From assembly GCA_903847285.1 (NCBI GenBank), contig CAINDH010000227.1, forward strand, positions 1 through 6,186: 6,186 bases of DNA, read 5' to 3'. The notes under the pieces are model-generated. The model made no database searches and had not been told where the DNA came from. It worked only from the letters and a program-made list of their open reading frames with translations. Numbering within the stretch: position 1 is the first letter of the stretch; each line of letters starts with the position of its first letter. The position numbers and the translations under genes were made by a program. The stretch is from an uncultured Verrucomicrobia subdivision 3 bacterium (GTDB lineage: Bacteria > Verrucomicrobiota > Verrucomicrobiae > Limisphaerales > UBA11358). Positions 1 through 6,186 of this stretch are shown piece by piece.

Positions 1-138
1 AAAATCAACACGCTGAACAAATTCAACAAGCCCATGCTGGCCGCCGGGCGGAACGAACGTGGCTGGGCGCGATTATTCCGCTCTAGGTTTTGCAAGGCGA
101 ATGGGGCGGTGCGGCACCGTGTCCCCGCGAATGGTTGA
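1..138 (+). CDS. Possible 3' end of an unidentified plus-strand gene (partial)
   Basis: The first frame is open from the window edge to a TGA at 136-138 and gives about 45 residues beginning KINTLNKFNKPMLAAGRNER. The first 20 or so codons are strongly biased to C or G in the third position (AAC, ATC, TTC, CTG, AAG), like the plus-strand gene at the right end, which argues for coding. The last 15 codons run through a GC-rich inverted repeat and look less protein-like, so the natural end may have been altered. No domain is recognisable. A third-frame reading ending at TAG 84-86 and a minus-strand reading beginning with ATG at 33-35 (a hydrophobic MGLLNLFSVLI) are alternatives I cannot exclude. 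If the first frame is real, this gene converges on potC. Confidence 0.3.
   Translation, partial: KINTLNKFNKPMLAAGRNERGWARLFRSRFCKANGAVRHRVPANG
97..134. repeat. GC-rich inverted repeat flanked by 8-bp direct repeats
   Basis: GCGAATGG occurs at 97-104 and again at 127-134. Between them is CGGTGC (107-112), one G, then GCACCG (114-119), a near-perfect palindrome. An outer GGGG (103-106) can also pair with CCCC (123-126), leaving a 3-nt bulge. As RNA it would fold with a four- to six-base inner stem. No T-run follows on either strand, so it is a poor intrinsic terminator, although its position downstream of potC would suit a transcript-end or mRNA-stabilising hairpin. Direct repeats outside an inverted repeat also fit a small insertion or a REP/MITE-like element. 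The sequence shows the symmetry; the role is inference. Confidence 0.5.
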
Positions 139-178
139 TTCGACCGATAAATTTGTTCGTGAGTGATAATCATAATAT

Positions 179-979
179 TCAGTTTTTAGTTTCAGCTTTT
201 TTGCGTTGCAGCCAAGTGATGGCCAAAGTTGCCAGCATGGAGAGGACGATGATGATTGTGGAGAGCGCATTGATGTCCGGCGTGAGGCCGCGCTTCACCG
301 ATGAATAAATCAGGATCGGCAGCGTGGTCGAGCCGGGGCCGCTCGTGAAAAAGCTGACCACAAAATCATCCAAGCTCAATGTGAACGCCAGCATCGCACC
401 CGCCAGCACGCCGGGCAATATCAGCGGCAGCGTGATGTGGAAAAATGTCTGCCACTCACTCGCGCCTAGATCGCGCGCCGCTTCTTCGAGCGCGGGGTCG
501 AGGCCAGCCAGCCGCGCCCGCACGACGATAGCGACAAACGATATTTGAAACGTGACGTGCGCGAGGATCATCGTCGTCAGGCCGAGTTCCAGTGACGGCA
601 GAACTATGCGCAGTAGCGAATAAAACAGCAGCAGTGCTACCGCCAGCACGATGTCCGGGATGAACACTGGCACATACAGCACGCGGTCAAATGTTTTACG
701 GCCTGGAAACGGAAAACGCGTCAGCCCGAAACCGAGCATTGTGCCAAGCAATGTGGCGATGGCGGTGCTGCAACCAGCGACTATCAGGGTATTTTTAGTG
801 GCGGCCAGCGCTGCGGAATTTTCCAGCAGCGCGCCATACCATTTCGTCGTGAAGCCCGTCCAACTCGTGCCGAACCGCGCGGCGTTGAAGGAGAAAACAA
901 TCACCACGGCGATGGGCGCGTAAATGAAAACGTAAAGCGCCGCTGCCAGCAGGGATAAAAAATAGCCGGGAGGTTTCAT
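179..979 (-). CDS. potC: Spermidine/putrescine-type ABC transporter permease, PotC family
   Basis: This is one of the two inner-membrane permease subunits of a polyamine-type ABC importer. The protein has 266 residues, close to E. coli PotC at about 264. It shows an N-terminal membrane helix (about 7-30), further helices near 63-87, 101-125, 133-155 and 187-211, and a last one near 237-257. The cytoplasmic EAA loop that docks onto the ATPase is clear at about 165-187 (EEAARDLGASEWQTFFHITLP). Just after it, LSLDDFVVSFFTSGPGSTTLP (201-221) is the hallmark of the PotC branch. The ATG start overlaps the potB stop by 4 bp (ATGA), with a strong GGAGGTG upstream, so translational coupling is likely. 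The tail is lysine-rich and ends in TGA at 179-181. The exact substrate cannot be read from a permease; putrescine, spermidine or a related amine is inferred from the family. Confidence 0.93.
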   Translation of the reverse strand: MKPPGYFLSLLAAALYVFIYAPIAVVIVFSFNAARFGTSWTGFTTKWYGALLENSAALAATKNTLIVAGCSTAIATLLGTMLGFGLTRFPFPGRKTFDRVLYVPVFIPDIVLAVALLLFYSLLRIVLPSLELGLTTMILAHVTFQISFVAIVVRARLAGLDPALEEAARDLGASEWQTFFHITLPLILPGVLAGAMLAFTLSLDDFVVSFFTSGPGSTTLPILIYSSVKRGLTPDINALSTIIIVLSMLATLAITWLQRKKAETKN

Positions 980-1869
980 GGCAGCACCTCCGACTTCGCG
1001 CCGCGCCGTTGAAAGAGCGCCATACTCACCAGCACCAACAGCAGCGCGACCGTGGCGATGGCCGACCCGAACGGCCAGTCACGGCTCGACGCGAATTGTT
1101 GTTGGATGACATTGCCAAGTAACGCCGTCTTCGCGCCACCGAGCAGATCTGGGATCACGAACTGTCCTGTGGCTGGTAGAAATACCAGAATCACGCCTGC
1201 GCCCAAGCCCGGCCAGATTTGCGGCAGGAGTGCGTGGCGGAAAACACGCAGCTTGTCTGCGCCGAGATCAGCGGCAGCTTCCGCGAGTGACCAATCGATT
1301 TTTTCCACGCTGGCGTAGAGCGGCAAAACCATGAACGGTAGAAAATCACAGACCATTCCCACGAGCACCGCGAAGGTTCCCGGATATAGCGGTTCGCCCG
1401 CGACGCCGAGTCCAAAAAAATTCGCCGCGTGCGTAAGCCAGCTCTCCGGTGCGAATAAAATTTGCCAGGCGTATGTGCGAATGAGCAGGTTCGTCCAGAA
1501 CGGAATCACCACGAGCGTGAGCGCGACCAACTTAAATTTTAATGGCAGGCGCGCGATGAAAAACACTAGGGGCAACGCGCAGAGCAGACAGATTCCCGCT
1601 GTCGTGAGACCGAGTGCGAGGCTGCGCCCCAGCACTACCGGATATAGCGCATCGAAGCCGAGTTCGCCAAAACCTGCTAGTCGCTTGTAGTTGTTGAAGG
1701 TGAAGGGAAGCTCCACGCCGCCGTAGTCGCCGCGCGTCATGAAGCTGATGACTAAGATGGCCGCGAGCGGCAGCACGAGAAAAATTCCCAACCATGCTGC
1801 TGCCGGCCCGCTCGTGATGGCGACGCGGATCCGGCGACTGGTGCGGGTGGTTTGAGCGACTTTATTCAT
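976..1869 (-). CDS. potB: Spermidine/putrescine-type ABC transporter permease, PotB family
   Basis: This is the first permease of the importer; it pairs with PotC to form the membrane channel energised by PotA. It has 297 residues, slightly longer than E. coli PotB (about 275) because of a basic N-terminal tail (1-20, with TSRRIR). Membrane helices appear near 22-43, 80-106, 113-137, 163-187, 221-245 and 267-286. The EAA coupling loop is at about 197-219 (EAAADLGADKLRVFRHALLP), followed by the conserved FLPATGQFVIPDLLGG stretch (230-245) typical of PotB-like permeases. The ATG start overlaps the end of potA by 8 bp. No good Shine-Dalgarno lies at normal distance (a GGAG is about 16 nt upstream), so translation probably depends on reinitiation after potA. 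The final codons carry the potC ribosome-binding site. Confidence 0.93.
   Translation of the reverse strand: MNKVAQTTRTSRRIRVAITSGPAAAWLGIFLVLPLAAILVISFMTRGDYGGVELPFTFNNYKRLAGFGELGFDALYPVVLGRSLALGLTTAGICLLCALPLVFFIARLPLKFKLVALTLVVIPFWTNLLIRTYAWQILFAPESWLTHAANFFGLGVAGEPLYPGTFAVLVGMVCDFLPFMVLPLYASVEKIDWSLAEAAADLGADKLRVFRHALLPQIWPGLGAGVILVFLPATGQFVIPDLLGGAKTALLGNVIQQQFASSRDWPFGSAIATVALLLVLVSMALFQRRGAKSEVLP
985..991 (-). promoter_or_regulatory. Shine-Dalgarno site of potC inside the end of potB
   Basis: On the minus strand GGAGGTG lies 5 nt before the potC ATG (977-979), within the last codons of potB. It is the only strong ribosome-binding site of the operon and fixes the potC start. Confidence 0.8.
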
Positions 1870-2974
1870 CCAACAAAATCAAATGCTCCGGCGGTAGCTC
1901 GCAATGCACTGACTCGCCCGCCTGAAAAATAGCCGATGCCTCACGGTTCATCACTGTGGCGTTGAGTGAATGTTCGCCGGCCCGCAACCGGTATTGCGTT
2001 TCCGCGCCGCAGTAAGTGGACTCTTCAACATCGGCAGCGAAACAATTTTTTGCCCCATCGGCCGAGCTTGGATGCAGCCGGACTTTTTCCGGGCGGATGC
2101 CGATATGGCTACTTTGCTTGTCGCCATTTTCTGCTTGATGCGCCACGGTAAAATCTCCCAAAGCCGTGCGCGCCTGAACATGGCCGTTGCCGGTCGTTTG
2201 GATTGCCGCCGCGAGCAGATTACATTGCCCGATGAATTGCGCCACAAACCGTGTGTGCGGTTGTTCGTAGATTTCCCGTGCCGTGCCGAGCTGCTCCACG
2301 CGTCCGTCGCGTATCACGGCGATACGATCGCTCATCACGAGCGCTTCCTCTTGGTCGTGCGTGACCATGATGAAGGTAATGCCAAGCTGGCGCTGCAATA
2401 GGCGCAGCTCGGTCTGTAATTGCCGACGTAACTGCAAATCCAGTGCGCCGAGCGGTTCGTCCAGCAGCAGAACTTCTGGCTCGTTCACCAGTGCGCGGGC
2501 AAGCGCGACGCGTTGTTTTTGGCCGCCGGACAGCTGGGCTGGTTTGCGCGCAGCCAGTTCGGTGATTTGCACGAGAGCCAAAGTTTTTTCGACGCGCGCG
2601 GCCATTTCTGGTGCGACAATCTTTTTCATGCGTAGCCCAAAGGCGACGTTGTCGCGCACGCTGAGGTGCGGAAACAACGCATAAGACTGGAAGACGGTGT
2701 TGACTGGCCGACGGTGCGCCGAAATCTCTGCCGCATTGCGTCCGCCGATTTTAATTTCACCGCTATCCGGGAAATCCAGACCCGCAATCAGACGGAGTAA
2801 GGTGGTTTTGCCGCAGCCCGACGGGCCCAGCAGCGAGAAAAATTCCCCTTTTTGAATCGTCAAGGAAACATCTGCGAGCGCGGTGACATCGCCAAATCGG
2901 CGGGTGAGCGAATGCGCCTCGACAGCAGGCGGCGAAGGATTAATTGGAGTGGACAGCGGACGGACACCTTGCAT
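1862..2974 (-). CDS. potA: Spermidine/putrescine-type ABC transporter ATP-binding protein, PotA family
   Basis: This is the cytoplasmic ATPase that powers the PotB-PotC channel. From the chosen ATG the protein has 370 residues (E. coli PotA has about 378). In order it shows Walker A GPSGCGKT (50-57), the Q-loop glutamine in FQSYALFPHLSV (about 96), signature LSGGQKQR (148-155), Walker B VLLLDEP (168-174) with the D-loop GALD, and the switch histidine in VTHDQEEAL (about 206). A TOBE-type regulatory domain fills about 265-370, with the usual GIRPEKVRL segment near 292-300. All catalytic residues are intact. An in-frame ATG 60 bp upstream (3032-3034) would add MLRLTKYCFYNCHGFVTQSA, a stretch with different codon use that contains a promoter-like TATAAC; I therefore prefer the inner start, though neither has a good Shine-Dalgarno. 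Related MalK/FbpC-type ATPases share this architecture; the PotB/PotC neighbours support the polyamine-type assignment. Confidence 0.93.
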   Translation of the reverse strand: MQGVRPLSTPINPSPPAVEAHSLTRRFGDVTALADVSLTIQKGEFFSLLGPSGCGKTTLLRLIAGLDFPDSGEIKIGGRNAAEISAHRRPVNTVFQSYALFPHLSVRDNVAFGLRMKKIVAPEMAARVEKTLALVQITELAARKPAQLSGGQKQRVALARALVNEPEVLLLDEPLGALDLQLRRQLQTELRLLQRQLGITFIMVTHDQEEALVMSDRIAVIRDGRVEQLGTAREIYEQPHTRFVAQFIGQCNLLAAAIQTTGNGHVQARTALGDFTVAHQAENGDKQSSHIGIRPEKVRLHPSSADGAKNCFAADVEESTYCGAETQYRLRAGEHSLNATVMNREASAIFQAGESVHCELPPEHLILLDE

Positions 2975-3001
2975 TGCAGATTGTGTAACAAATCCGTGAC
3001 A

Positions 3002-3007
3002 GTTATA
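3002..3007 (-). promoter_or_regulatory. Possible -10 element of the potABC promoter
   Basis: The minus strand reads TATAAC here, one base off the sigma-70 consensus, about 28 nt before the preferred potA ATG. A TTG-containing AT-rich stretch precedes it, but I see no convincing -35 hexamer at 17 nt. If it is used, the upstream ATG at 3032-3034 would lie outside the transcript. Confidence 0.22.
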
Positions 3008-3080
3008 GAAACAATATTTCGTAAGACGCAGCATCAGCCGAGACGCCAGTCGGTTCGTTTCTGCTGGCCGTTATTTAATC

Positions 3081-4526
3081 CTAAGTTTTGCTGTTTCGGG
3101 CGATGAGTTCACGGCGAACGCGATCAAGCAAGAAGACGATGACTTGCAGCACGATAAAGCGCATGATGGTGTTCCAAACCAGCAATGTTTCAGAAACGGA
3201 ATTCCAGTCTTCCAAGCTTTTATGGTTTTGCTGCAGGGCAGACCAAAGTGCTGAGGCCAAAAGCGCAAGTATCGAACCCCAATTACGTCCGACAATGACG
3301 GTCAACATCATGACCGGTAGCGCATAAAACGCGGCGAGGCTGACTTCAGGCCCTGAATAAAAATCTACCGATGTGACGCCAGTTAACATCAAAAAGGCCA
3401 GAATTATGGTTGGCCAATGTTCGGCGAGTTGATTTCCCACGCTGCTTTTTTCCGCAGCCGACGGAGTTTCAAACAGCCAGTCCTTGAAAAGCCGGTAGCT
3501 GCGCAGCCAGGGCAAGGGGAGAAATTCGAACGCCAGCCGCTTGGCGTTTTCCATGACGAAGAACACGCTGCCGATGCCGCGATGAAACAGCCGCTCTGTC
3601 GCAGACGGTTCGGTAATCAATCCAAGGTCGCCAAGCCGTTGGCCACTCAGCCGTTCCCAGCGCGCCGCAAAGCGCCGCAGCTTGGCCGCCGCTTCCGGGG
3701 AGACTTCATCCCCGGAATATTTCTGTCGCTCCACGATGCCGCGTCGGAGGAATTCGTGCTGTGGCTCCTGATATACCGCAGATAAATCCGCGTTCCGCAG
3801 GTCCAGCATGGCGGGTGTGAACGGTATGTTGAGAAAATCGCAGGTGGCTCGGCAGGTGGCTTCCGTTTGGTCAACCAGATCATCGTAGCGGATATGGAGC
3901 ACGCGAGCGCCGGACTTTTGCAATAGGTTGGCTTCGCGGATCATCTTTTCCTGATGGAAAATTAGCCGGTGCAACATGCCCGGGCGACGAAAGAACGGGG
4001 TGGTTTTGCCTGCTTTAAGAACGCTACGATAAACCGCTACCGGGTCGCGCCAGATGAGGATGAACGAGGCGTTCGGATATTGTTTTGCCAGCAATGCGAG
4101 CCGGGCGGCGTAGACGGGGGATTTTTCGCCCCAGACCTGTGCTTCCTTGGATTCGCCGTGGGTGCGGTAAATGTCGTCAGGTTTGCGAATGGCTTCCAAA
4201 CCGTTTAGCCGTCCCCCGTAAATCAGCCGATGGCGTGAGAGAGCTTGGTTGTAGAATTCCTGACGCGCCAGCCAGTCACCCGCAAAGCGTCGACCAGAAG
4301 CAACGCTAGGAAAATCCCACACATCGCACTCATACATCAGCGCCACCTGCGGATGCTGGTTGAGCAGGGAATAAAGCAGCGATGTTCCAGAGCGAAAAAC
4401 GCCCACGACAAAGACTGGATTTGCTGGTTGTGTTTTAGGTTCTGACTCAGTTGGATTTCTGATGGACGACAAACGATTTCTTTGTCCGCCGCGTTCGGGA
4501 TTTTTCAAGGAAAAACCCGTTGGCAA
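3081..4526 (-). CDS. P-loop sulfotransferase with C-terminal four-helix membrane module
   Basis: The 481-residue protein has two parts. Residues about 36-305 form a PAPS-dependent sulfotransferase domain, which would move sulfate from PAPS to a hydroxyl or amine. The 5'-phosphosulfate loop is VFVVGVFRSGTSLLYSLL (38-55), with the expected R-S-G-T-S. The 3'-phosphate site is FILIWRDPVAVYRS (155-168), including R160 and S168. WGEKSP (132-137) matches a conserved family segment. After a linker (about 306-370), four hydrophobic helices follow near 371-389, 395-413, 416-431 and 446-467, ending in a basic cytoplasmic tail. The sequence SVDFYSGPEVSLAAFYALPV (386-405) matches the module usually found at the N-terminus of sensor kinases and GGDEF proteins. 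It would anchor the enzyme to the inner membrane with the catalytic part in the cytoplasm. The first possible start is TTG at 4524-4526, right after an in-frame TGA. Another TTG at residue 19 is possible; no ATG occurs before the P-loop. The acceptor is unknown; a lipid or envelope glycan is a guess. Confidence 0.88.
   Translation of the reverse strand: MPTGFSLKNPERGGQRNRLSSIRNPTESEPKTQPANPVFVVGVFRSGTSLLYSLLNQHPQVALMYECDVWDFPSVASGRRFAGDWLARQEFYNQALSRHRLIYGGRLNGLEAIRKPDDIYRTHGESKEAQVWGEKSPVYAARLALLAKQYPNASFILIWRDPVAVYRSVLKAGKTTPFFRRPGMLHRLIFHQEKMIREANLLQKSGARVLHIRYDDLVDQTEATCRATCDFLNIPFTPAMLDLRNADLSAVYQEPQHEFLRRGIVERQKYSGDEVSPEAAAKLRRFAARWERLSGQRLGDLGLITEPSATERLFHRGIGSVFFVMENAKRLAFEFLPLPWLRSYRLFKDWLFETPSAAEKSSVGNQLAEHWPTIILAFLMLTGVTSVDFYSGPEVSLAAFYALPVMMLTVIVGRNWGSILALLASALWSALQQNHKSLEDWNSVSETLLVWNTIMRFIVLQVIVFLLDRVRRELIARNSKT
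3117..3416 (-). other. Sensor-type four-helix membrane domain within the sulfotransferase gene
   Basis: This segment encodes residues about 371-470 of the sulfotransferase. It begins with HWPTIILAFLMLTGVTSVDF and includes a SGPEVS turn, an FYALP helix and a GRNWG turn, then ends at the RVRREL basic boundary. This order recalls the membrane input module seen before histidine kinase, GGDEF and phosphatase domains, as I remember the family. No kinase or cyclase output domain follows; the gene stops 11 residues later with TAG. Confidence 0.6.
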
Positions 4527-4657
4527 TAATCAAGACGCCAGAGCGTGTGAAAAAGTTTCTGCTGTAAAAAAATTATTTACCCGCTGCTCCGCTGCAGGCA
4601 TTGTATCGACTAAGGATTTGGTCAGAAACGGAGATTTCGATTCCAAAAAAGTTTACC
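4527..4657. promoter_or_regulatory. Divergent intergenic region with an AT-rich palindrome
   Basis: This 131-bp stretch separates the diverging sulfotransferase and PEPCK-like genes and should hold both promoters. It contains GTAAAAAAATTATTTAC (4564-4580), a 17-nt palindrome with one mismatch, which could be an operator or simply an AT-rich promoter segment; its minus-strand copy contains TAAATAAT, a plausible -10 for the sulfotransferase. On the plus strand TTGTAT (4601-4606) is -35-like but has no good -10 partner. The only GGAG before the plus-strand ATG (4630-4633) is too far away to be a normal ribosome-binding site. Confidence 0.4.
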
Positions 4658-6186
4658 ATGAACGACAGGTTACCAGCCCAGCTCATCGCGCACATCAACG
4701 TCAAACTTGCTTTGATCGGCAGCCCGCCCGTGCCGATCGAGGGCGACAAGGAGTTCGCCGAGATCGCCGCCGCCATGGCCGCGCAATCGCGCGAGAAAGA
4801 CCGTTTGCTGGGCCAGCATCTTTGCCCCGCCGACCAGCGCATACAGAATTTTCTCCACGATTATCTCCAGGAAATCCCCGCACCGAAGCTGCCCGCACGC
4901 ACCTTCACGCTCGACCGCGCCGGGCTGGCCCGCGTGCTCTCCTTGCCGGTGGATCGTAGTGATTTTTCGTCCGACATCATCAACTCCTACCGCGTCAAAC
5001 AAGGCGTTCTTCACAATCCGAAAAGCGACCGCCGCACCACGGCGGGAATTTTCCACGTAACCGAAGGCGGCCTGCCGATTCCCGATGACAAGCTCGGCGT
5101 GCCAAAAATCACCTTCGCCAAGATTCTCCAGTTCGCGCTCACGCCGCCGGTGGAATTGATGAAGCTGCCGTTTACCTCCACCCAGCCGAAGCCAGCGGAA
5201 TGTTTCGTTACGCTGCTGTTGCGCCCGCTGGTTTGCCCGGAAGTTCCCGGATTCACACCGGAAAAATCGATGGAAGTCCGATTCTTCGTGCCGGGCAACC
5301 TCGTGAGCAACTTGGATTTCGTCGAAGCCATTTTTCAAAACGGCGGCGACCCGCTCCTACCAGAAAACGACGCCGCGCTCGACAGCGAACATTGGACCGG
5401 CCACACCGGCTGCGTCATCCTCGCGCCGCACCTCATCAGGGTGACGAAGAAATCCGTCGGCCTGCCGCACTTCGACCAAGCCACGGAACGCCAGCGACGC
5501 GACGGCATGTGCTGGAAAAAAGAGGACGAACTTTACAACGGCGGCAACGCCTTCAAGCTCACCGCTCGCGACGAGGCCGGCGTCATCGTCACCATCATCG
5601 CCGACAATTATTTCGGCTATTGCAAAAAAGAGGTGAAGACGCAGTTGAGCTACGCGGCCAATCTTTTCGGCCTCACCGAAGAAGAGCACGCCGGGGGCGC
5701 GCTGGTGTATCCTAGCTACGATCTCGGCGAGGAATTCAACGGTGATGTGCTCGCCAAACGCTCCAACCATTCTTTCGTGGAGATGGTCTCGCTGTTCGGC
5801 GACATCATGGACCTGAAACCGGAAGGCTACGCCGTGGACAAAAAATTTCCGGAGATCATCTACATCCCCGCCTCGGCGCGCTTTGACCTGCATGCGCAGC
5901 GGGTTTTCTGGACCAACCCCGTCTCCGGCGAGCAAAGCATCCGCCTCTCGCCTGAAAAAACCTACGTGCGCCCGTCCGGCTACAAGGTCAAAATGGAGAA
6001 ACCGCCCGGCCACGGCCGCCAATGGCGGCTCGTCGGCACCATCGCCGAGGGCACGTTCTGCCACAAGCCCTGCACGGTTTCCGGCGGCGGCAAATCGGAG
6101 ATCTCCAAACCCATCACCGACGCGATCATCACCGGCCCGGTGTTCGTCACGGATTTGAAAACAGATTTTGACCGCGTCGCCGAACT
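4658..6186 (+). CDS. Probable PPi-type phosphoenolpyruvate carboxykinase, N-terminal 509 residues (runs off the window)
   Basis: An uninterrupted frame starts at ATG 4658-4660 and leaves the window after 509 codons without a stop. High third-position GC and the absence of any break support coding. No signal peptide or membrane helix is seen, so the protein is probably cytosolic. The opening HINVKLALIGSPPVP (12-26), FAKILQFALTPPVELMKLPF (153-172), ELYNGGNAFKL (291-301), DNYFGYCKKEVKTQLSYAANL (316-336) and CTVSGGGKSEISKPI (472-486) are distinctive blocks. From memory they fit the family of roughly 1,100-1,200 residue proteins that includes the pyrophosphate-dependent PEP carboxykinases of Entamoeba and Propionibacterium, which interconvert oxaloacetate plus PPi with PEP, CO2 and phosphate. 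The glycine-rich GGGKS is not a classic Walker A, consistent with not using ATP or GTP in the usual way. The family assignment is recollection, not an alignment; many homologues are annotated only as hypothetical. No Shine-Dalgarno is present at normal distance, but the start is supported by the conserved-looking N-terminus. Confidence 0.6.
   Translation, partial: MNDRLPAQLIAHINVKLALIGSPPVPIEGDKEFAEIAAAMAAQSREKDRLLGQHLCPADQRIQNFLHDYLQEIPAPKLPARTFTLDRAGLARVLSLPVDRSDFSSDIINSYRVKQGVLHNPKSDRRTTAGIFHVTEGGLPIPDDKLGVPKITFAKILQFALTPPVELMKLPFTSTQPKPAECFVTLLLRPLVCPEVPGFTPEKSMEVRFFVPGNLVSNLDFVEAIFQNGGDPLLPENDAALDSEHWTGHTGCVILAPHLIRVTKKSVGLPHFDQATERQRRDGMCWKKEDELYNGGNAFKLTARDEAGVIVTIIADNYFGYCKKEVKTQLSYAANLFGLTEEEHAGGALVYPSYDLGEEFNGDVLAKRSNHSFVEMVSLFGDIMDLKPEGYAVDKKFPEIIYIPASARFDLHAQRVFWTNPVSGEQSIRLSPEKTYVRPSGYKVKMEKPPGHGRQWRLVGTIAEGTFCHKPCTVSGGGKSEISKPITDAIITGPVFVTDLKTDFDRVAE

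Noticed and set aside
1331..1690. Plus-strand frame of 119 codons opposite potB
   Set aside because: It is antisense to a clear permease and has a Ser/Pro/Arg-rich translation without family features.
1970..2401. Plus-strand frame of 143 codons opposite potA
   Set aside because: Antisense to the intact ATPase and TOBE region; no independent evidence of coding.
3038..3053. Possible terminator hairpin after the sulfotransferase gene (CCGA...TCGG)
   Set aside because: Only four base pairs with an eight-base loop and no T-run on the minus strand; too weak to call.
4670..5338. Open minus-strand frame of 222 codons opposite the PEPCK-like gene
   Set aside because: It is a shadow of the high-GC3 plus-strand gene; its translation is low-complexity and rich in Arg, Gln and Glu, with no recognisable domain, while the opposite strand has distinctive conserved-looking blocks.
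5200..5715. Plus-strand frame of 171 codons inside the PEPCK-like gene
   Set aside because: Its product is an Arg/His-rich, out-of-frame reading with no fold signature; it lies wholly within the main frame.
5357..6064. Open minus-strand frame of 235 codons opposite the PEPCK-like gene
   Set aside because: Same reason: a composition-driven antisense frame, rich in Val, Ala, Phe and Arg, with no recognisable motifs.
6071..6103. GGGKS in the PEPCK-like protein read as an ATP-binding Walker A motif
   Set aside because: The required glycine five residues before GK is missing (Thr is there), so the classic GxxxxGK[ST] pattern is not met.
1..6186. CRISPR array, tRNA, rRNA, insertion sequence or phage genes
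   Set aside because: No regularly spaced repeats, cloverleaf-like sequence, rRNA segment, transposase or phage-type protein was seen on either strand.

Overview
The window looks like chromosomal DNA from a Gram-negative-type bacterium of moderately high GC content. Verrucomicrobiota is my best guess, from three things: a very large protein that resembles PPi-type PEP carboxykinase, weak or absent Shine-Dalgarno sites at most starts, and the style of the membrane module in the sulfotransferase gene. The taxonomy is inference; no rRNA or other marker gene is present.

Layout. Positions 1-178 hold a short, ambiguous left edge: possibly the 3' end of a plus-strand gene, then a compact GC-rich inverted repeat flanked by 8-bp direct repeats. 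Positions 179-2974 are a tightly packed minus-strand operon, read right to left as potA-potB-potC. It encodes a spermidine/putrescine-type ABC importer: the ATPase and two permeases, joined by stop/start overlaps. No substrate-binding protein (PotD) is visible in the window. Upstream on the same strand (3081-4526) is a gene for a P-loop sulfotransferase with a C-terminal four-helix membrane module of the kind usually found at the N-terminus of sensor kinases and cyclases. A 131-bp divergent intergenic region follows. From 4658 a plus-strand gene runs off the right edge: 509 codons of a much larger protein, tentatively PPi-dependent phosphoenolpyruvate carboxykinase.

How the genes work together. 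PotA, PotB and PotC should form an inner-membrane polyamine (or similar cation/amine) importer needing a binding protein encoded elsewhere or just outside the window. The sulfotransferase lies 106 bp before the chosen potA start (46 bp before an alternative upstream start) and could be co-transcribed with it, but nothing in the sequence links sulfation to amine import. The divergent gene, if the assignment is right, acts at the PEP-oxaloacetate node of central metabolism.

The two most noteworthy items are the sulfotransferase/membrane-sensor-module fusion and the giant PEPCK-like protein. The direct-repeat-flanked hairpin at 97-134 is a possible small mobile or repetitive element. I do not see a clearly new multi-gene system.
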